From NCBI RefSeq assembly GCF_003601985.1, contig NZ_QZXA01000001.1, positions 682,001 to 746,000 of the forward strand: a DNA stretch of 64,000 bases, written 5' to 3'. This DNA is from Mesorhizobium jarvisii. Its GTDB lineage: Bacteria > Pseudomonadota > Alphaproteobacteria > Rhizobiales > Rhizobiaceae. Of the stretch, positions 10,870 through 22,219 are shown in pieces (positions within the stretch are counted from its first letter, which is position 1; each line of letters opens with the position of its first letter). The notes below the pieces were generated by a model. It worked only from the letters and a program-made list of their open reading frames with translations. It made no database searches and was not told the origin of the DNA. The translations under genes and the position numbers were made by a program.

Positions 10870-11170
10870 TGATCATTCCATCAAATCAAGATTTATCGCC
10901 TGCTCTTAGAGCCTTTCGCGTCCGGATTGAACCCCGCTGCGTCACGCGACGAAGAGGTCGCCTGAAATCTTCCGATCGATAAATATCGCGGGCCGGCAAC
11001 AGCAGATCGACCAATAAATGCAAGGTCTCTAATGTTCGCAACTGGCGACTGCAAGCACGGCCTGTGGCGCAACCGCTCTGCTTTCCAAGTTTTTCCGTTG
11101 GGAATACTCTTCACGCTATGATTCGCGGCGCGGAAAACGCGAACCGGCGGATCGCTACGAGGAGAGGGCA
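10870..11170. other. 301-base divergent intergenic region
   Basis: This lies between the RsmB-like gene (minus) and aqpZ (plus), so it should carry both promoters. I see no small gene and no strong palindrome. A GAGGAGAGGG ribosome site sits just before the aqpZ ATG. Confidence 0.5.
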
Positions 11171-11848
11171 ATGAAAACTTATCTGGCGGAAGTTCTAGGC
11201 ACATTTCTGTTGGTGTTCATCGGCACGGCGTCGGTGGTGACGGGCGGCTTCGGCGGCGCGCTGCCGCTCGGTCAGGAAGGCATCGGTCTGGCATTCGGCA
11301 TCGGCCTCATCGCCGCGGCCTATGCGATCGGCCCGATTTCGGGCGCGCATCTCAATCCGGCGGTGACGCTCGGCGTCTTCCTCGCCGGCCGGCTGCCGGC
11401 CAAGGACGTCATCCCCTACTGGATCGCGCAGATCATCGGCGCCATCCTGGCTTCGCTGGCACTGTGGATCATCGTCTCGGGCAAGGCCAGCGAACCCATC
11501 ACCAACTTTGGCGCCAATGGCTGGGATGTGGCCAAATGGGGCATGAGCTCGGCGTTCCTGTGGGAGCTGATCGGCACCTTCACCTTCGTCACGGTGATCC
11601 TCGGCGTTACCGCTGAAAAGCACTCGACGGCATTTGCCGGTCTGGTCATCGGCCTGACGCTGGCGGGCATTCACTTCGCCATGATCCCGGTCACCGGCAC
11701 CTCGGTCAATCCGGCCCGCTCCATCGGCCCGGCGCTGTTCACCGGCGGTGCAGCGCTCAGCCAGCTCTGGCTGTTCATCGTCGCCCCGCTGATCGGCGGC
11801 GCCATCGCTGGTGTCGTCGCCAAGGCACGCATCTTCGAGAAGGATTGA
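11171..11848 (+). CDS. aqpZ: Aquaporin Z-type water channel
   Basis: 225 residues, six membrane helices and the two half-helices of the MIP fold. The first NPA box is in SGAHLNPAVTLG and the second in TSVNPARSIGPAL. The residues around the selectivity filter (His in GIHFAM, Arg after the second NPA) are those of water-selective aquaporins rather than glycerol facilitators. It moves water across the cytoplasmic membrane during osmotic change. It stands alone and shares a bidirectional terminator with katG. Confidence 0.96.
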   Translation: MKTYLAEVLGTFLLVFIGTASVVTGGFGGALPLGQEGIGLAFGIGLIAAAYAIGPISGAHLNPAVTLGVFLAGRLPAKDVIPYWIAQIIGAILASLALWIIVSGKASEPITNFGANGWDVAKWGMSSAFLWELIGTFTFVTVILGVTAEKHSTAFAGLVIGLTLAGIHFAMIPVTGTSVNPARSIGPALFTGGAALSQLWLFIVAPLIGGAIAGVVAKARIFEKD

Positions 11849-11868
11849 TCTCGAGAGCCTCAATGCAA

Positions 11869-11898
11869 AAGGCGCGGGCCACGGCCCGCGCCTTTTTT
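11869..11898. terminator. Bidirectional terminator between aqpZ and katG
   Basis: GGCGCGGG (11871-11878) pairs with CCCGCGCC (11885-11892) around a 6-base loop. An A run lies on the left and a T run on the right, so it can end both convergent transcripts. Confidence 0.9.
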
Positions 11899-11920
11899 GT
11901 TGGATAGAGCCTTGTCTGGA

Positions 11921-14268
<2,348 letters not shown>

Positions 14269-14270
<2 letters not shown>

Positions 14271-15177
14271 GATCGGATTGACAGTTCGCCAGATGCATTA
14301 TTTCGACGCGCTGGCGCAGACGCTGCATTTCGGACGCGCGGCAAAACTCGCCGGTGTCAGCCAGCCGGCGCTGTCCTCGCAGATCGCGGAGATGGAGCAG
14401 AGGCTGAACTGCCGGCTGTTCGAACGCGGCGGCAAGTCGGTGCGCATGACCGACGAAGCGATCGCGCTTTTGCCGCGCATCGAACGCATCCTGGCCGACA
14501 TACGCGATGTCGAAACGACGGCAAGGCGCGGCCGCACCGCCATGGAGGGACGCTTCCGGCTGGGCATCATCCCGACGGTCGCGCCCTATCTCCTGCCGCG
14601 CGCTTTGCCCGAACTGAAAAAGCATTTTCCGGCCCTGCTGCTCGAATTGCGCGAGGCGGTCACCGCCACGCTGGTCGATGACATCGCATCGCGCAAGCTC
14701 GACGCCTTTATCGCAGCGCTTCCACTCGATCATCCGGGCCTGATCACCGAGGCGCTGTTTTCGGACCGGTTCTTCCTTGCCGTCCCGGCTGGCGACCCGG
14801 CCTTCGCCTCGCCGCCGGTTCCGCCCGAAAGCCCGGCGCTGGAAAGGCTCATGCTGCTGGAAGAGGGCCATTGCCTGCGCGAACAGGCGCTCGCGGTCTG
14901 CGGCAATGTGCGGCCGGTGGCGATGGCCAGCTACGGCGCCACCAGCCTGACCACGCTGTTGCAAATGGTGGCGCACGGGCTCGGTGTCACGCTGATCCCG
15001 GAAATGGCGACCGGCCCCGCCGGCACCATCCCCGACCTCAAGATCGTGCCGTTCCAGGAACCGATGCCGCAGCGCATGATCTGCCTCGCCTGGCGGCGCA
15101 ACAATGCAAGACATGGCGAATGCGTCGAACTCGCCAAGATCATCCGCAGCCTCGGCGCGGCGGTGTTGGCCGCGTGA
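14269..15177 (+). CDS. oxyR: Peroxide-sensing LysR-type regulator OxyR
   Basis: 302 residues. The N-terminal winged helix-turn-helix spans about 4-62 (FGRAAKLAGVSQPALSSQI). The substrate/sensor domain contains Cys202 and Cys211 in the sequence LLEEGHCLREQALAVC. This is the nine-residue spacing of the redox cysteines of E. coli OxyR (Cys199/Cys208) that form a disulfide on peroxide exposure. This motif and the divergent katG neighbour make the assignment firm. The downstream ABC transporter genes are convergent and unrelated. Confidence 0.95.
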
Positions 15178-15195
15178 GAAATGATCAACCGGACG

Positions 15196-16002
15196 TCACA
15201 GAACGCGGGACAGAAACTCGCGGGTGCGCGGCGATTTCGGGTTGGCGATCATCTCGCGCGGCGCGCCACGTTCGACGATCACACCACCATCCATGAAGAC
15301 GAGCTGATCGCCGATCTCGCGGGCAAAGCCGATCTCGTGGGTGACGACGACCATCGTCATGCCGCTCTCGGCCAGATCGCGCATCACCTGCAGCACCTCG
15401 CCGACCAGTTCCGGGTCGAGTGCCGATGTCGGCTCGTCGAACAGCAGCACCTTCGGCTTCATCGCCATGGCGCGCGCAATCGCCACACGCTGCTGCTGGC
15501 CGCCGGACAGTTCGCGCGGATAGCGGTCGACCTTGTCGACAAGGCCGACGCGCCTTAGCAGGACTTCCGCCTCGGCCTTGGCCTGGTCGACCGGGATGCG
15601 CCGCACCTGCGTCGGCGCCTCGATCAGGTTCTCCATCACCGTCATATGCGAGAACAGATTGAACGACTGGAACAGCATGCCGATCTCGGCCCGGCGCTGG
15701 CACAGGAGATCGTCCTTGACCTCGTAGAGCCTGTCGCCCTGGAGGTCGTAGCCGACGAACTGGCTGTCCACCAACAGGATGCCGCCGCTGAGTTTTTCCA
15801 GATGGTTGATGCAGCGCAGGAACGTGCTCTTGCCAGATCCCGACGGGCCGATGATGCAGGCCACCGAGCCCTCGGGCACGTCGAAGTCGACACCCTTGAG
15901 GACCTCGAGCGAGCCATAGGTTTTGCGCACGCCCCGCGCGAACACCATGGAATCGGCAGGCACGCCGAAGCGAGCGCGATTATCGGACTTCACATCGCTC
16001 AT
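15196..16002 (-). CDS. Polar amino acid-type ABC importer, ATP-binding protein
   Basis: 268 residues. Walker A is GPSGSGKST, the Q-loop is in MLFQSFNLF, the signature is [14 protein letters not shown], Walker B is [14 protein letters not shown], and the H-loop is in VVTHEIGFA. This set is typical of the GlnQ/HisP class that energises amino acid importers. The start overlaps the stop of the permease gene (ATGA). It is the last gene of the minus-strand unit oxygenase - binding protein - permease - ATPase. Confidence 0.96.
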   Translation of the reverse strand: MSDVKSDNRARFGVPADSMVFARGVRKTYGSLEVLKGVDFDVPEGSVACIIGPSGSGKSTFLRCINHLEKLSGGILLVDSQFVGYDLQGDRLYEVKDDLLCQRRAEIGMLFQSFNLFSHMTVMENLIEAPTQVRRIPVDQAKAEAEVLLRRVGLVDKVDRYPRELSGGQQQRVAIARAMAMKPKVLLFDEPTSALDPELVGEVLQVMRDLAESGMTMVVVTHEIGFAREIGDQLVFMDGGVIVERGAPREMIANPKSPRTREFLSRVL

Positions 16003-16940
16003 CGGGCAATGCCGCGCAGGCTGACCAGATTGCGCAAGGCGCGCATCGTCAGAGGTTCACGGCGCGTGTCGCTGCGGCCGAAATGGCGCTCCAGGAAATG
16101 CTGCCCCACCGACAGGATGCTGACCACGGCGAGGTACCAGAAGGCGACCACGATCAAGAGCGGGATCGTCTCGAAGGTGCGGGCATAGATGCTTTGCGCA
16201 GTGTAGAACAGATCGTCGACCGCAATGAAGGTCACCAGCGAGGTCATCTTCAGGAGATTGATCGCCTCGTTGCCGGTCGGCGGCAGCACGAAGCGCATGG
16301 CTTGCGGCAGGGTGATGCGCTTCAGGATCATCCTGTAGGGCATGCCGAGCGCGCTCGCGGCTTCCGCCTGGCCCGTCGGCACCGACTTGATGCCGGCGCG
16401 GATGATCTCGGCCATATAGCCGGCCTCGCACAGCGAAAGCGCCACGACGGCGGAGAAGAACGGGGTCATGAAATCATTGGTGCGCACGGAAAACAGCGTG
16501 CCCAGGAAAGGCAGAGTGAGCGAGATTTCTCGCACCAGCAGCGACAGGTTGAACCAGAAGATCAGCTGGATCAGCGCCGGGACACCCCGGAAGAACCAGA
16601 CATAGACGCCCGCGAAGGCGCGCAGCACCGGACTTGGCGACACCCGCATGATGGCGATGACGGTGCCGACCACGATCGCCAGCGCCATGATGATGACGGT
16701 GAGCACCAGCGTGTTGCCAAGGCCGCGCATGATCGAGGGATGGAACAGGTAGCCGGCGGCCGTGCCCCAGGCGAAGGCCGGGTTGCTGGCGAAAGCGCGG
16801 ATAATCAGGAAGGCCAGCAGCAAGGCGAACGCCGTGCCGACCCAGATGCCATAGCGGCGCTGCGGCACGACGGTCAGTCGTGACACGGCGGCGGCAACGC
16901 CGGGCTCGACGCCGATCTCGGTCGGGTGGGCCACGCCCAT
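15999..16940 (-). CDS. Polar amino acid-type ABC importer, permease
   Basis: 313 residues from the ATG at 16940. The frame is open upstream, but that part overlaps the binding-protein gene in another frame. There are about six membrane helices. The GlnP/HisM-type inner-membrane signature includes [10 protein letters not shown] at the start of the transmembrane domain and, near the C-terminus, the EAA loop [19 protein letters not shown], which contacts the ATPase. Only one permease gene is present, so a homodimer is likely. It is part of the oxygenase/ABC unit. Confidence 0.94.
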   Translation of the reverse strand: MGVAHPTEIGVEPGVAAAVSRLTVVPQRRYGIWVGTAFALLLAFLIIRAFASNPAFAWGTAAGYLFHPSIMRGLGNTLVLTVIIMALAIVVGTVIAIMRVSPSPVLRAFAGVYVWFFRGVPALIQLIFWFNLSLLVREISLTLPFLGTLFSVRTNDFMTPFFSAVVALSLCEAGYMAEIIRAGIKSVPTGQAEAASALGMPYRMILKRITLPQAMRFVLPPTGNEAINLLKMTSLVTFIAVDDLFYTAQSIYARTFETIPLLIVVAFWYLAVVSILSVGQHFLERHFGRSDTRREPLTMRALRNLVSLRGIAR

Positions 16941-16996
16941 CAATGGTCTCCTGGTTGCTGGCCGGCGCCTGACCAGGATCAGGCGCCGGGTAATTC

Positions 16997-17854
16997 CTAT
17001 TCGGCGCGAAGCGCGTCCATGGTGCCGACGAAATAGGGTTCCTTGATCGCGTAGGCGCCCATGCCGTATCTGCCGAGGATAGCCTTGTAGGTGCCGTTCT
17101 TGAACAGTTCGGCTAGTGCTGCCACCATCATGTCGGCGGTCTCCTTGTCGTCCTTGGCAATCGCCATGCCGAGCGGCGCGACGTCGTAAAGCGTCGGCAG
17201 CACCACCAGCTGGCCCTTGCTCGTCACCTCGAAATAGCTCGAAGCGGTCGCATCGTCCATGCGAGCGTCGACGCGATCCGACAGCACGGCCTGGACGATA
17301 TCGGTCGAGGAGTTGAAGACCGACTTCTCGATGGCCGCCTGGCCCTTGTCCGTGCATTCCTTGCTCAGCTTGTCGACCAGGAAGTCCGAGGCGCTGCCGG
17401 CCGAAACGCCGATGCGCTTGCCGCAAAGCGGGGTGTCGCCGCTGAAGCTCGCCTTCTTGTCGGGCGATGTCGAGACGGCGAGGCCGGCCTTGAGGAACAT
17501 GACGAAATCGACCTGCTTCAGCCGCTCCGGCGTCGCCGAGAACGTCTCCCAGGCGATCTTGAAACGGCCGGCCGCAAGGCCTGGGATCATCGAGGGAAAG
17601 GGCGTGCGCTGCACGTCGAGCTTGGCGTCGACGAGCTTGGCCACCTCGCCGGCCAGCTCGATGATGATGCCGGTCTGCTTGCCGTCGGCATCGAGATATT
17701 CGAACGGAGCATAGTCCAGCGTGTTGGCGACGGCGAGCGTTCCGCTCTGCTTGACCTCGGTGGATTTCGCAACCTCGGCGGCCCGGGAAACCCCGCCCCA
17801 GGCCACGGTGGATATCGCCAGCGCAAGGCCGGTCATTCGCAGATATGCATTCAT
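16997..17854 (-). CDS. ABC importer substrate-binding protein (family 3)
   Basis: 285 residues with a signal peptide (LALAISTVAWGGVSRAA). The periplasmic binding-protein family 3 pattern is visible: YAPFEYLDADGKQTGIIIEL near the N-terminus, FPSMIPGLAAGRFKI, then GKRIGVSAGSAS and a second-lobe RMDDATAS. The ligand is not predictable. The neighbours (Fe(II)/2OG oxygenase, nucleoside hydrolase) make a modified nucleoside or related heterocycle worth considering as well as an amino acid. The gap to the permease is 56 bases. Confidence 0.93.
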   Translation of the reverse strand: MNAYLRMTGLALAISTVAWGGVSRAAEVAKSTEVKQSGTLAVANTLDYAPFEYLDADGKQTGIIIELAGEVAKLVDAKLDVQRTPFPSMIPGLAAGRFKIAWETFSATPERLKQVDFVMFLKAGLAVSTSPDKKASFSGDTPLCGKRIGVSAGSASDFLVDKLSKECTDKGQAAIEKSVFNSSTDIVQAVLSDRVDARMDDATASSYFEVTSKGQLVVLPTLYDVAPLGMAIAKDDKETADMMVAALAELFKNGTYKAILGRYGMGAYAIKEPYFVGTMDALRAE

Positions 17855-17885
17855 TGCTGTTCCCCTTTCTCTTGCTTGTTTGCCG

Positions 17886-18899
17886 TTATGCGCCGGCGGC
17901 TTCCGCCGCCTTCTTCTTGCGATAGTGGTAGTTCTTGTCGATGCGCTCCATCAGATAGTCGCCGTAGAGCACCGGCCCGTATTTCGGCTGCGTGCCGGCC
18001 GGCACGCAGACCGACAGCGCCTCGATCGTCTCGTCCATGGATGGATCGAAGAAGAAGGGCTGCGAATAGCGCTCGCGTCCCGACCGGTTGATGACCCGGT
18101 GCGGCGTCGAGACGAACTGGTCGTTCGACCAGCGCGCCAGTATGTCGCCGACATTCATCACGAAGGAATCCGGGACGGGAGGTGCCGGAACCCAGTCGCC
18201 GGCCTTGTTCTTCACCTCAAGGCCGCCGACATTGTCCTGCGCCAACAAGGTGATGAAGCCATAGTCGGTGTGCGGCGCCGAGCCGAAGAGGCCTTCTTCC
18301 TGGGGCTGGGTCGGATAGTGCAGCAGCCGCAGGAAGGTGGTCGGCTGCTCGAAATGGCGGTCGAGACTGTCGGAGGGCAGTCCGAGCGAGAGCGCGATGG
18401 CGCGGACCATCTTGCGCGCGAGCGTTCCCATCTCCTCGACATAGCGCTCTATCGTCTCCCTGAAACCGGCAAGCGCTGTTTCGTCGGGCCATTGGTTGGG
18501 GCCTTGCAGCGGCTTTTCGGCCAGGGCCCTTGGATCGTCGGCGCCGACCTCGTGCATGAAGAAGATCGATTCGCTCTGGTTGGGCTTGCTGACGGTTGCC
18601 ACCGACGAGGTGACGATGGTCGAACCGGCAAAGGGCAGATAGCCGCGGAAATTCCTATCGATCTTCAGCTTCGCCTTTTCCTCCTCGGGCAAGGCAAAGA
18701 AGCGCTTGCTGGCTTCGCGCACGGCTTCGACATCGGCGCGCGGAATGGGGTGCCCGGTTACATAGAGGAAACCGATCGTCTCGAGATAGCGGCGCAGCGT
18801 CGCCGCCGTTGCCCGGATGGCGCCCTCATCGTCGCCATAGAGCGCCGAAACGTCGAGGATCGGAATTTCGGAAAAATCGCCGCGCTCTTGTGCATCCAT
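17886..18899 (-). CDS. Fe(II)/2-oxoglutarate oxygenase, isopenicillin N synthase-like
   Basis: 337 residues from the ATG at 18899. An alternative ATG eight codons upstream at 18923 would put the start right beside the palindrome. It has an N-terminal DIOX_N-type region (IPILDVSAL, GFLYVTGHPI) and a double-stranded beta-helix. The metal ligands are His and Asp in APHTDYGFI and the distal His in STPHRVIN. The 2OG-binding Arg-x-Ser is in RYSQPFFF. It probably oxidises a small imported substrate in the cytoplasm. It heads the minus-strand unit with the ABC importer and is divergent from a nucleoside hydrolase. A distant second member lies at 55445-56464. Confidence 0.9.
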   Translation of the reverse strand: MDAQERGDFSEIPILDVSALYGDDEGAIRATAATLRRYLETIGFLYVTGHPIPRADVEAVREASKRFFALPEEEKAKLKIDRNFRGYLPFAGSTIVTSSVATVSKPNQSESIFFMHEVGADDPRALAEKPLQGPNQWPDETALAGFRETIERYVEEMGTLARKMVRAIALSLGLPSDSLDRHFEQPTTFLRLLHYPTQPQEEGLFGSAPHTDYGFITLLAQDNVGGLEVKNKAGDWVPAPPVPDSFVMNVGDILARWSNDQFVSTPHRVINRSGRERYSQPFFFDPSMDETIEALSVCVPAGTQPKYGPVLYGDYLMERIDKNYHYRKKKAAEAAGA

Positions 18900-18926
18900 T
18901 TTCGAACACCCTGTCTTGAACATAAG

Positions 18927-18940
18927 ATACAGTACTGTAT
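18927..18940. promoter_or_regulatory. Perfect 14-bp palindrome, probable operator
   Basis: ATACAGTACTGTAT is its own reverse complement. It lies in the 103-base gap between the divergent oxygenase and nucleoside hydrolase genes, within 30 bases of the oxygenase start. It is placed to control both directions. The TetR gene at 20051 is the natural candidate ligand. Confidence 0.65.
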
Positions 18941-19002
18941 TTCTACACATCCGAACGGCCTCATCAATAGGCTTTCGATCGCGAAAGGAAGAGCGCTGAA
19001 AC

Positions 19003-19947
19003 ATGGCACCACGCAAGATCATCATCGACACCGATCCGGGCCAGGACGACGCCTTCGCCATCCTCTTCGCGCTGGGGTCGCCGGCCGAGCTCGACGTGGT
19101 CGGCATCACCACGGTCGGCGGCAACGTGCCGCTTGCCCTGACGTCGAAGAACGCACTGAAGGTGGTGGAGCTTGCCGGGCGGCCTGATGTGCCGGTGCAT
19201 GCCGGATGCCCGGCGCCGATGGTGCGCAAGCTGATCACCGCCGAATATGTTCACGGCGAAACCGGCCTCGACGGCGCCGATCTTCCCGAACCGGTGACGC
19301 CACTGCAGAGCGAACACGCGGTTAATTATCTCGTGCGCACCATCATGGACTCGCCGGAGGGCGAGTTGACCGTCTGCACGCTCGGGCCGATGACCAATCT
19401 CGCAACGGCCATGACCATGGAGCCGAGGATCGTGCCCCGGCTGCGCGAAGTCGTGCTGATGGGCGGCGGCTTCTTCCAGGGCGGCAACGCCACGCCTGCG
19501 GCGGAATTCAACATCTTCGTCGATCCGCATGCCGCGCATAAGGTATTCGACAGCGGCGTGCCTGTGACCATGGCAGGCATAGACTGCACCTACACCGCGC
19601 TGATGACGCCGGAATGGCTCGACCGACTGCGGGCAACCGGCAGCCGGGCGGCGATCGAGGCCGCCAATCTGGCCGACTTCTACCGCCAATACGGCACGCA
19701 CAAATTCGAAACGCCGGCGCGCCCCATCCATGATGCCTGCGTCACCGGCTATCTGCTGGCGCCGCAAATCTATGAGCAGCGCCAATGCGCGGTGACGGTC
19801 GACATCGTCTCGCCGGAGACGATCGGCATGACCGTGGTCGACTGGTGGCATGTGACCGGCCGGCGGAAGAACTGCAACGTCCTGCGGCGCATCGATCCGG
19901 CGCCATTCTTCGAACTCATGCTGGAGCGGATCAGCGCATTGCCCTGA
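19003..19947 (+). CDS. Inosine/uridine-preferring nucleoside hydrolase family protein
   Basis: 314 residues. The calcium-binding active-site signature IIIDTDPGQDDAFAIL is at the N-terminus. Further metal/ribose ligands are in the VLMGGGF and AEFNIFVDPHAA segments and the late PIHDACV. These enzymes hydrolyse the N-glycosidic bond of ribonucleosides. The DTDPGQDDA version is common in the Iun_H branch. Divergence from an oxygenase/ABC importer unit suggests a shared pathway in which an imported nucleoside is cleaved and oxidised. That link is inference. Confidence 0.93.
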   Translation: MAPRKIIIDTDPGQDDAFAILFALGSPAELDVVGITTVGGNVPLALTSKNALKVVELAGRPDVPVHAGCPAPMVRKLITAEYVHGETGLDGADLPEPVTPLQSEHAVNYLVRTIMDSPEGELTVCTLGPMTNLATAMTMEPRIVPRLREVVLMGGGFFQGGNATPAAEFNIFVDPHAAHKVFDSGVPVTMAGIDCTYTALMTPEWLDRLRATGSRAAIEAANLADFYRQYGTHKFETPARPIHDACVTGYLLAPQIYEQRQCAVTVDIVSPETIGMTVVDWWHVTGRRKNCNVLRRIDPAPFFELMLERISALP

Positions 19948-20050
19948 GCTGCGCCTTCCGCGATAGATGGACACTTGATGAGTCGCGAAGCGCATCGAAG
20001 CCGGCGAACGGGTTGCAGGCGTCGCATATGGCGATGAAGGTCTTGATCAG

Positions 20051-20722
20051 ATGAAAGCGGACCCTGCCCCGGCCCGGGCCAAAAGACCGAAGGCCGCCCC
20101 GCCTGCGAAGCCGGCGCGGCAGACGCTCAGCCGCGAGGCCTGGATCACGGCTGCGCGCAAGGTGCTGGAGAAGCGCGGCATCGGTGAGGTCAAGATCGAC
20201 CGCCTGGCGCACCAGTTCAAGGTGACACGCGGCAGTTTCTACTTCCACTTCGCCAGCCTGGCCGACCTTCGCGACGGCCTGCTGCAGGAATGGCGAAACA
20301 CCAATTGCGCGCCGTTCTGGGCCATGCGCGACGTGCACGACATAGACGGCCTGCAATTCTTCACCGACATCGTGCATGTCTGGGTCGATGAGGCGCCTTT
20401 CAGCCCGCTGCTTGATCTGGCCGTGCGCGACTGGTCGCGAACGTCGAAGAAGCTGGCGCAGGAGGTCAAGGACATGGACGATCTGCGCATCGCGCTGTTG
20501 ATCCGCTCCTTCCGCGCCATGGGCTATCCGGAGGACGAAAGCCTGGTCCGGGCGCGCATCACCTATTTCCACCAGATCGGCCAGTATGCGCTGTCCTTCA
20601 AGGAGGATCCGGCGGTGCGCAGGAGCTACCAGCCGCTGTTCGGAGAGGTGCTGCTTGGACCGCTCGTGCAGGAACCGGGCTCGGCGCCACGGCCGTCGGA
20701 GATTCAGAGCGGACGGCGTTAA
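20051..20722 (+). CDS. TetR/AcrR-family transcriptional regulator
   Basis: 223 residues. A basic, Pro/Ala-rich leader of ~28 residues precedes the TetR helix-turn-helix (KIDRLAHQFKVTRGSFYFHF, residues about 55-75). The C-terminal ligand domain is variable as usual. The gene follows the nucleoside hydrolase by 103 bases on the same strand and probably regulates this locus through the palindrome at 18927-18940. The ligand is unknown. Confidence 0.9.
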   Translation: MKADPAPARAKRPKAAPPAKPARQTLSREAWITAARKVLEKRGIGEVKIDRLAHQFKVTRGSFYFHFASLADLRDGLLQEWRNTNCAPFWAMRDVHDIDGLQFFTDIVHVWVDEAPFSPLLDLAVRDWSRTSKKLAQEVKDMDDLRIALLIRSFRAMGYPEDESLVRARITYFHQIGQYALSFKEDPAVRRSYQPLFGEVLLGPLVQEPGSAPRPSEIQSGRR

Positions 20723-20774
20723 AGGGCGTGCCAGCGATAGCGGGCTGCGGTGCGTCCAGCGACCTGCCAATCAT

Positions 20775-21299
20775 CTAGGAAGCAGCCGCATCACCTGCCA
20801 TGGCGCGAGTCGCGTTCTGCTGGGGACGTAGCAGAAAATAGAACGCGGCGACGTGCGTGATCATCAGCAGCGGCACGTAGATGACCGGGATCGCATAGGT
20901 CGCACCCAACAATCCCGCATGGGCGGGAAGACCGGCCTGGATCGCTTGGTAATAATCGACGATGAGGTCGATGGTCCCGACGACATTGAAGGCAACGACG
21001 AATAACCAGAAAAGCGGGCGTACCCTCACGGCAGACAGTGCCAGCATGGCCAGCACCCCGGTTGCGAAGTCGCCGTAGGCGGCGAAGGTAGCGAAGCTTG
21101 CGGGCAGGTCGGGGCTGACGACGCCCGGAAGGATGAAGACGAGCCCGAAGAAACGGAAACTGTGCAGGGTGGCAATGGCGCGTTGCGCTGCGACCCCGTC
21201 CATCGAGCTCAGCCAGGGCCAGATGTACACACCGAAGCACAGCAGCCATACAACATAGCCGAGAACGAGCTGGATCTGAAAAAGGACTTCCGTCGACAT
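20775..21299 (-). CDS. Small integral membrane protein, function unknown
   Basis: 174 residues with about five hydrophobic segments: VLGYVVWLLCFGVYIW, FFGLVFILPGVV, ATGVLAMLALSAV, WLFVVAFNVVGTIDLIV, and the last around VIYVPLLMITHVAAFYFLL. I recognise no named family. It is 12 bases downstream of the methyltransferase gene, so the two are likely co-expressed and may act on or sense the same lipophilic compound. The C-terminal ~20 residues are soluble. Confidence 0.7.
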   Translation of the reverse strand: MSTEVLFQIQLVLGYVVWLLCFGVYIWPWLSSMDGVAAQRAIATLHSFRFFGLVFILPGVVSPDLPASFATFAAYGDFATGVLAMLALSAVRVRPLFWLFVVAFNVVGTIDLIVDYYQAIQAGLPAHAGLLGATYAIPVIYVPLLMITHVAAFYFLLRPQQNATRAMAGDAAAS

Positions 21300-21311
21300 T
21301 GTGGTCTCCCG

Positions 21312-22142
21312 TCAGCTGTTGGTCGACGCGGCCTCGAACACCGCGGTCAGGATGCCGAGCCGGCCTTCCATGAGGTTTCGTCCCAGATTGGCTGCAAGCT
21401 CGGCGAAGTCCGGCCCCATCACCACGCCGAGATTTGGCGAAGGCGGCGGACCCGACGCCCGTAGTTGCGCGAACCAGGCCTTGGCGGCCTCGGTGTCGTC
21501 TTGCCATGCCAGCATACGGAAGCCGACCGGCTCGATCGCCTCACGCGTCGCATCGATTGTCATGAGGAAGCTCGTCGCCGGTGTTCGCGCCCAGGGAAGC
21601 GGATAGTCCGGCTGCCCGCCGCCTAACACGACATCGAAGGTGGCAAACCTGCCGCCTGATTTCAGCACGCGCCGAATCTCACGATAGAGCCGCCCCCGGT
21701 CGAAGATGTTCATTGCTACATGCTGCAGCAGCACGATGTCGAAACAGCCGTCATCGAACGGAAGCTCCAGGGCGTTGGCGGTCTGGAAAGACAGCCGCTC
21801 GCCCTGCCCCGTGCGCTCGGTCAGGTAGCGCGCGGCATCCACGAATGGCTCGCTGAGGTCCACGCCGGTAACCCGGCAGTCATAAGTCGCAGCCAGGAAG
21901 CGCGCCGGCCCGCCGACGCCCGAGCCGACGTCCAGAACCGACATGCCAGCGATGATGTCAGCCAATTGGGCAAGCTCGGCGGTGGCGGCAAGCCCACGGG
22001 TGTGAAACTGGTCGAGGGTGCCCAGTTGCTGCGGCGTGAGAAGCTGATCCTCAGGGCCAAGAGCAGCCAATACCGCCCTCAACCGTTCAGTCAGGCCGGT
22101 CGCGCGATAGTGGTCGCGCACTCCATCAAGTTCATCGGTCAT
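21312..22142 (-). CDS. SAM-dependent methyltransferase (class I)
   Basis: 276 residues from the ATG at 22142. Upstream codons in the same frame cross into the divergent promoter and are not credible. The SAM-binding motif I is VLDVGSGVGGPARFLA, with the acidic motif II in VTGVDLSEPF and the post-motif ALELPFDDGCFDIVLLQHV. This pattern matches the UbiE/sarcosine-dimethylglycine type of small-molecule methyltransferase. The substrate is unknown. It forms a two-gene unit with the membrane protein and is divergent from a LysR gene that may control it. Confidence 0.9.
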   Translation of the reverse strand: MTDELDGVRDHYRATGLTERLRAVLAALGPEDQLLTPQQLGTLDQFHTRGLAATAELAQLADIIAGMSVLDVGSGVGGPARFLAATYDCRVTGVDLSEPFVDAARYLTERTGQGERLSFQTANALELPFDDGCFDIVLLQHVAMNIFDRGRLYREIRRVLKSGGRFATFDVVLGGGQPDYPLPWARTPATSFLMTIDATREAIEPVGFRMLAWQDDTEAAKAWFAQLRASGPPPSPNLGVVMGPDFAELAANLGRNLMEGRLGILTAVFEAASTNS

Positions 22143-22219
22143 GGCAAGATGCTCCTGTCTCAAGCTCTTACCTAAACCCGCTTCCATCGTTCGACTATCC
22201 GCTGTAATTACAACAACCC

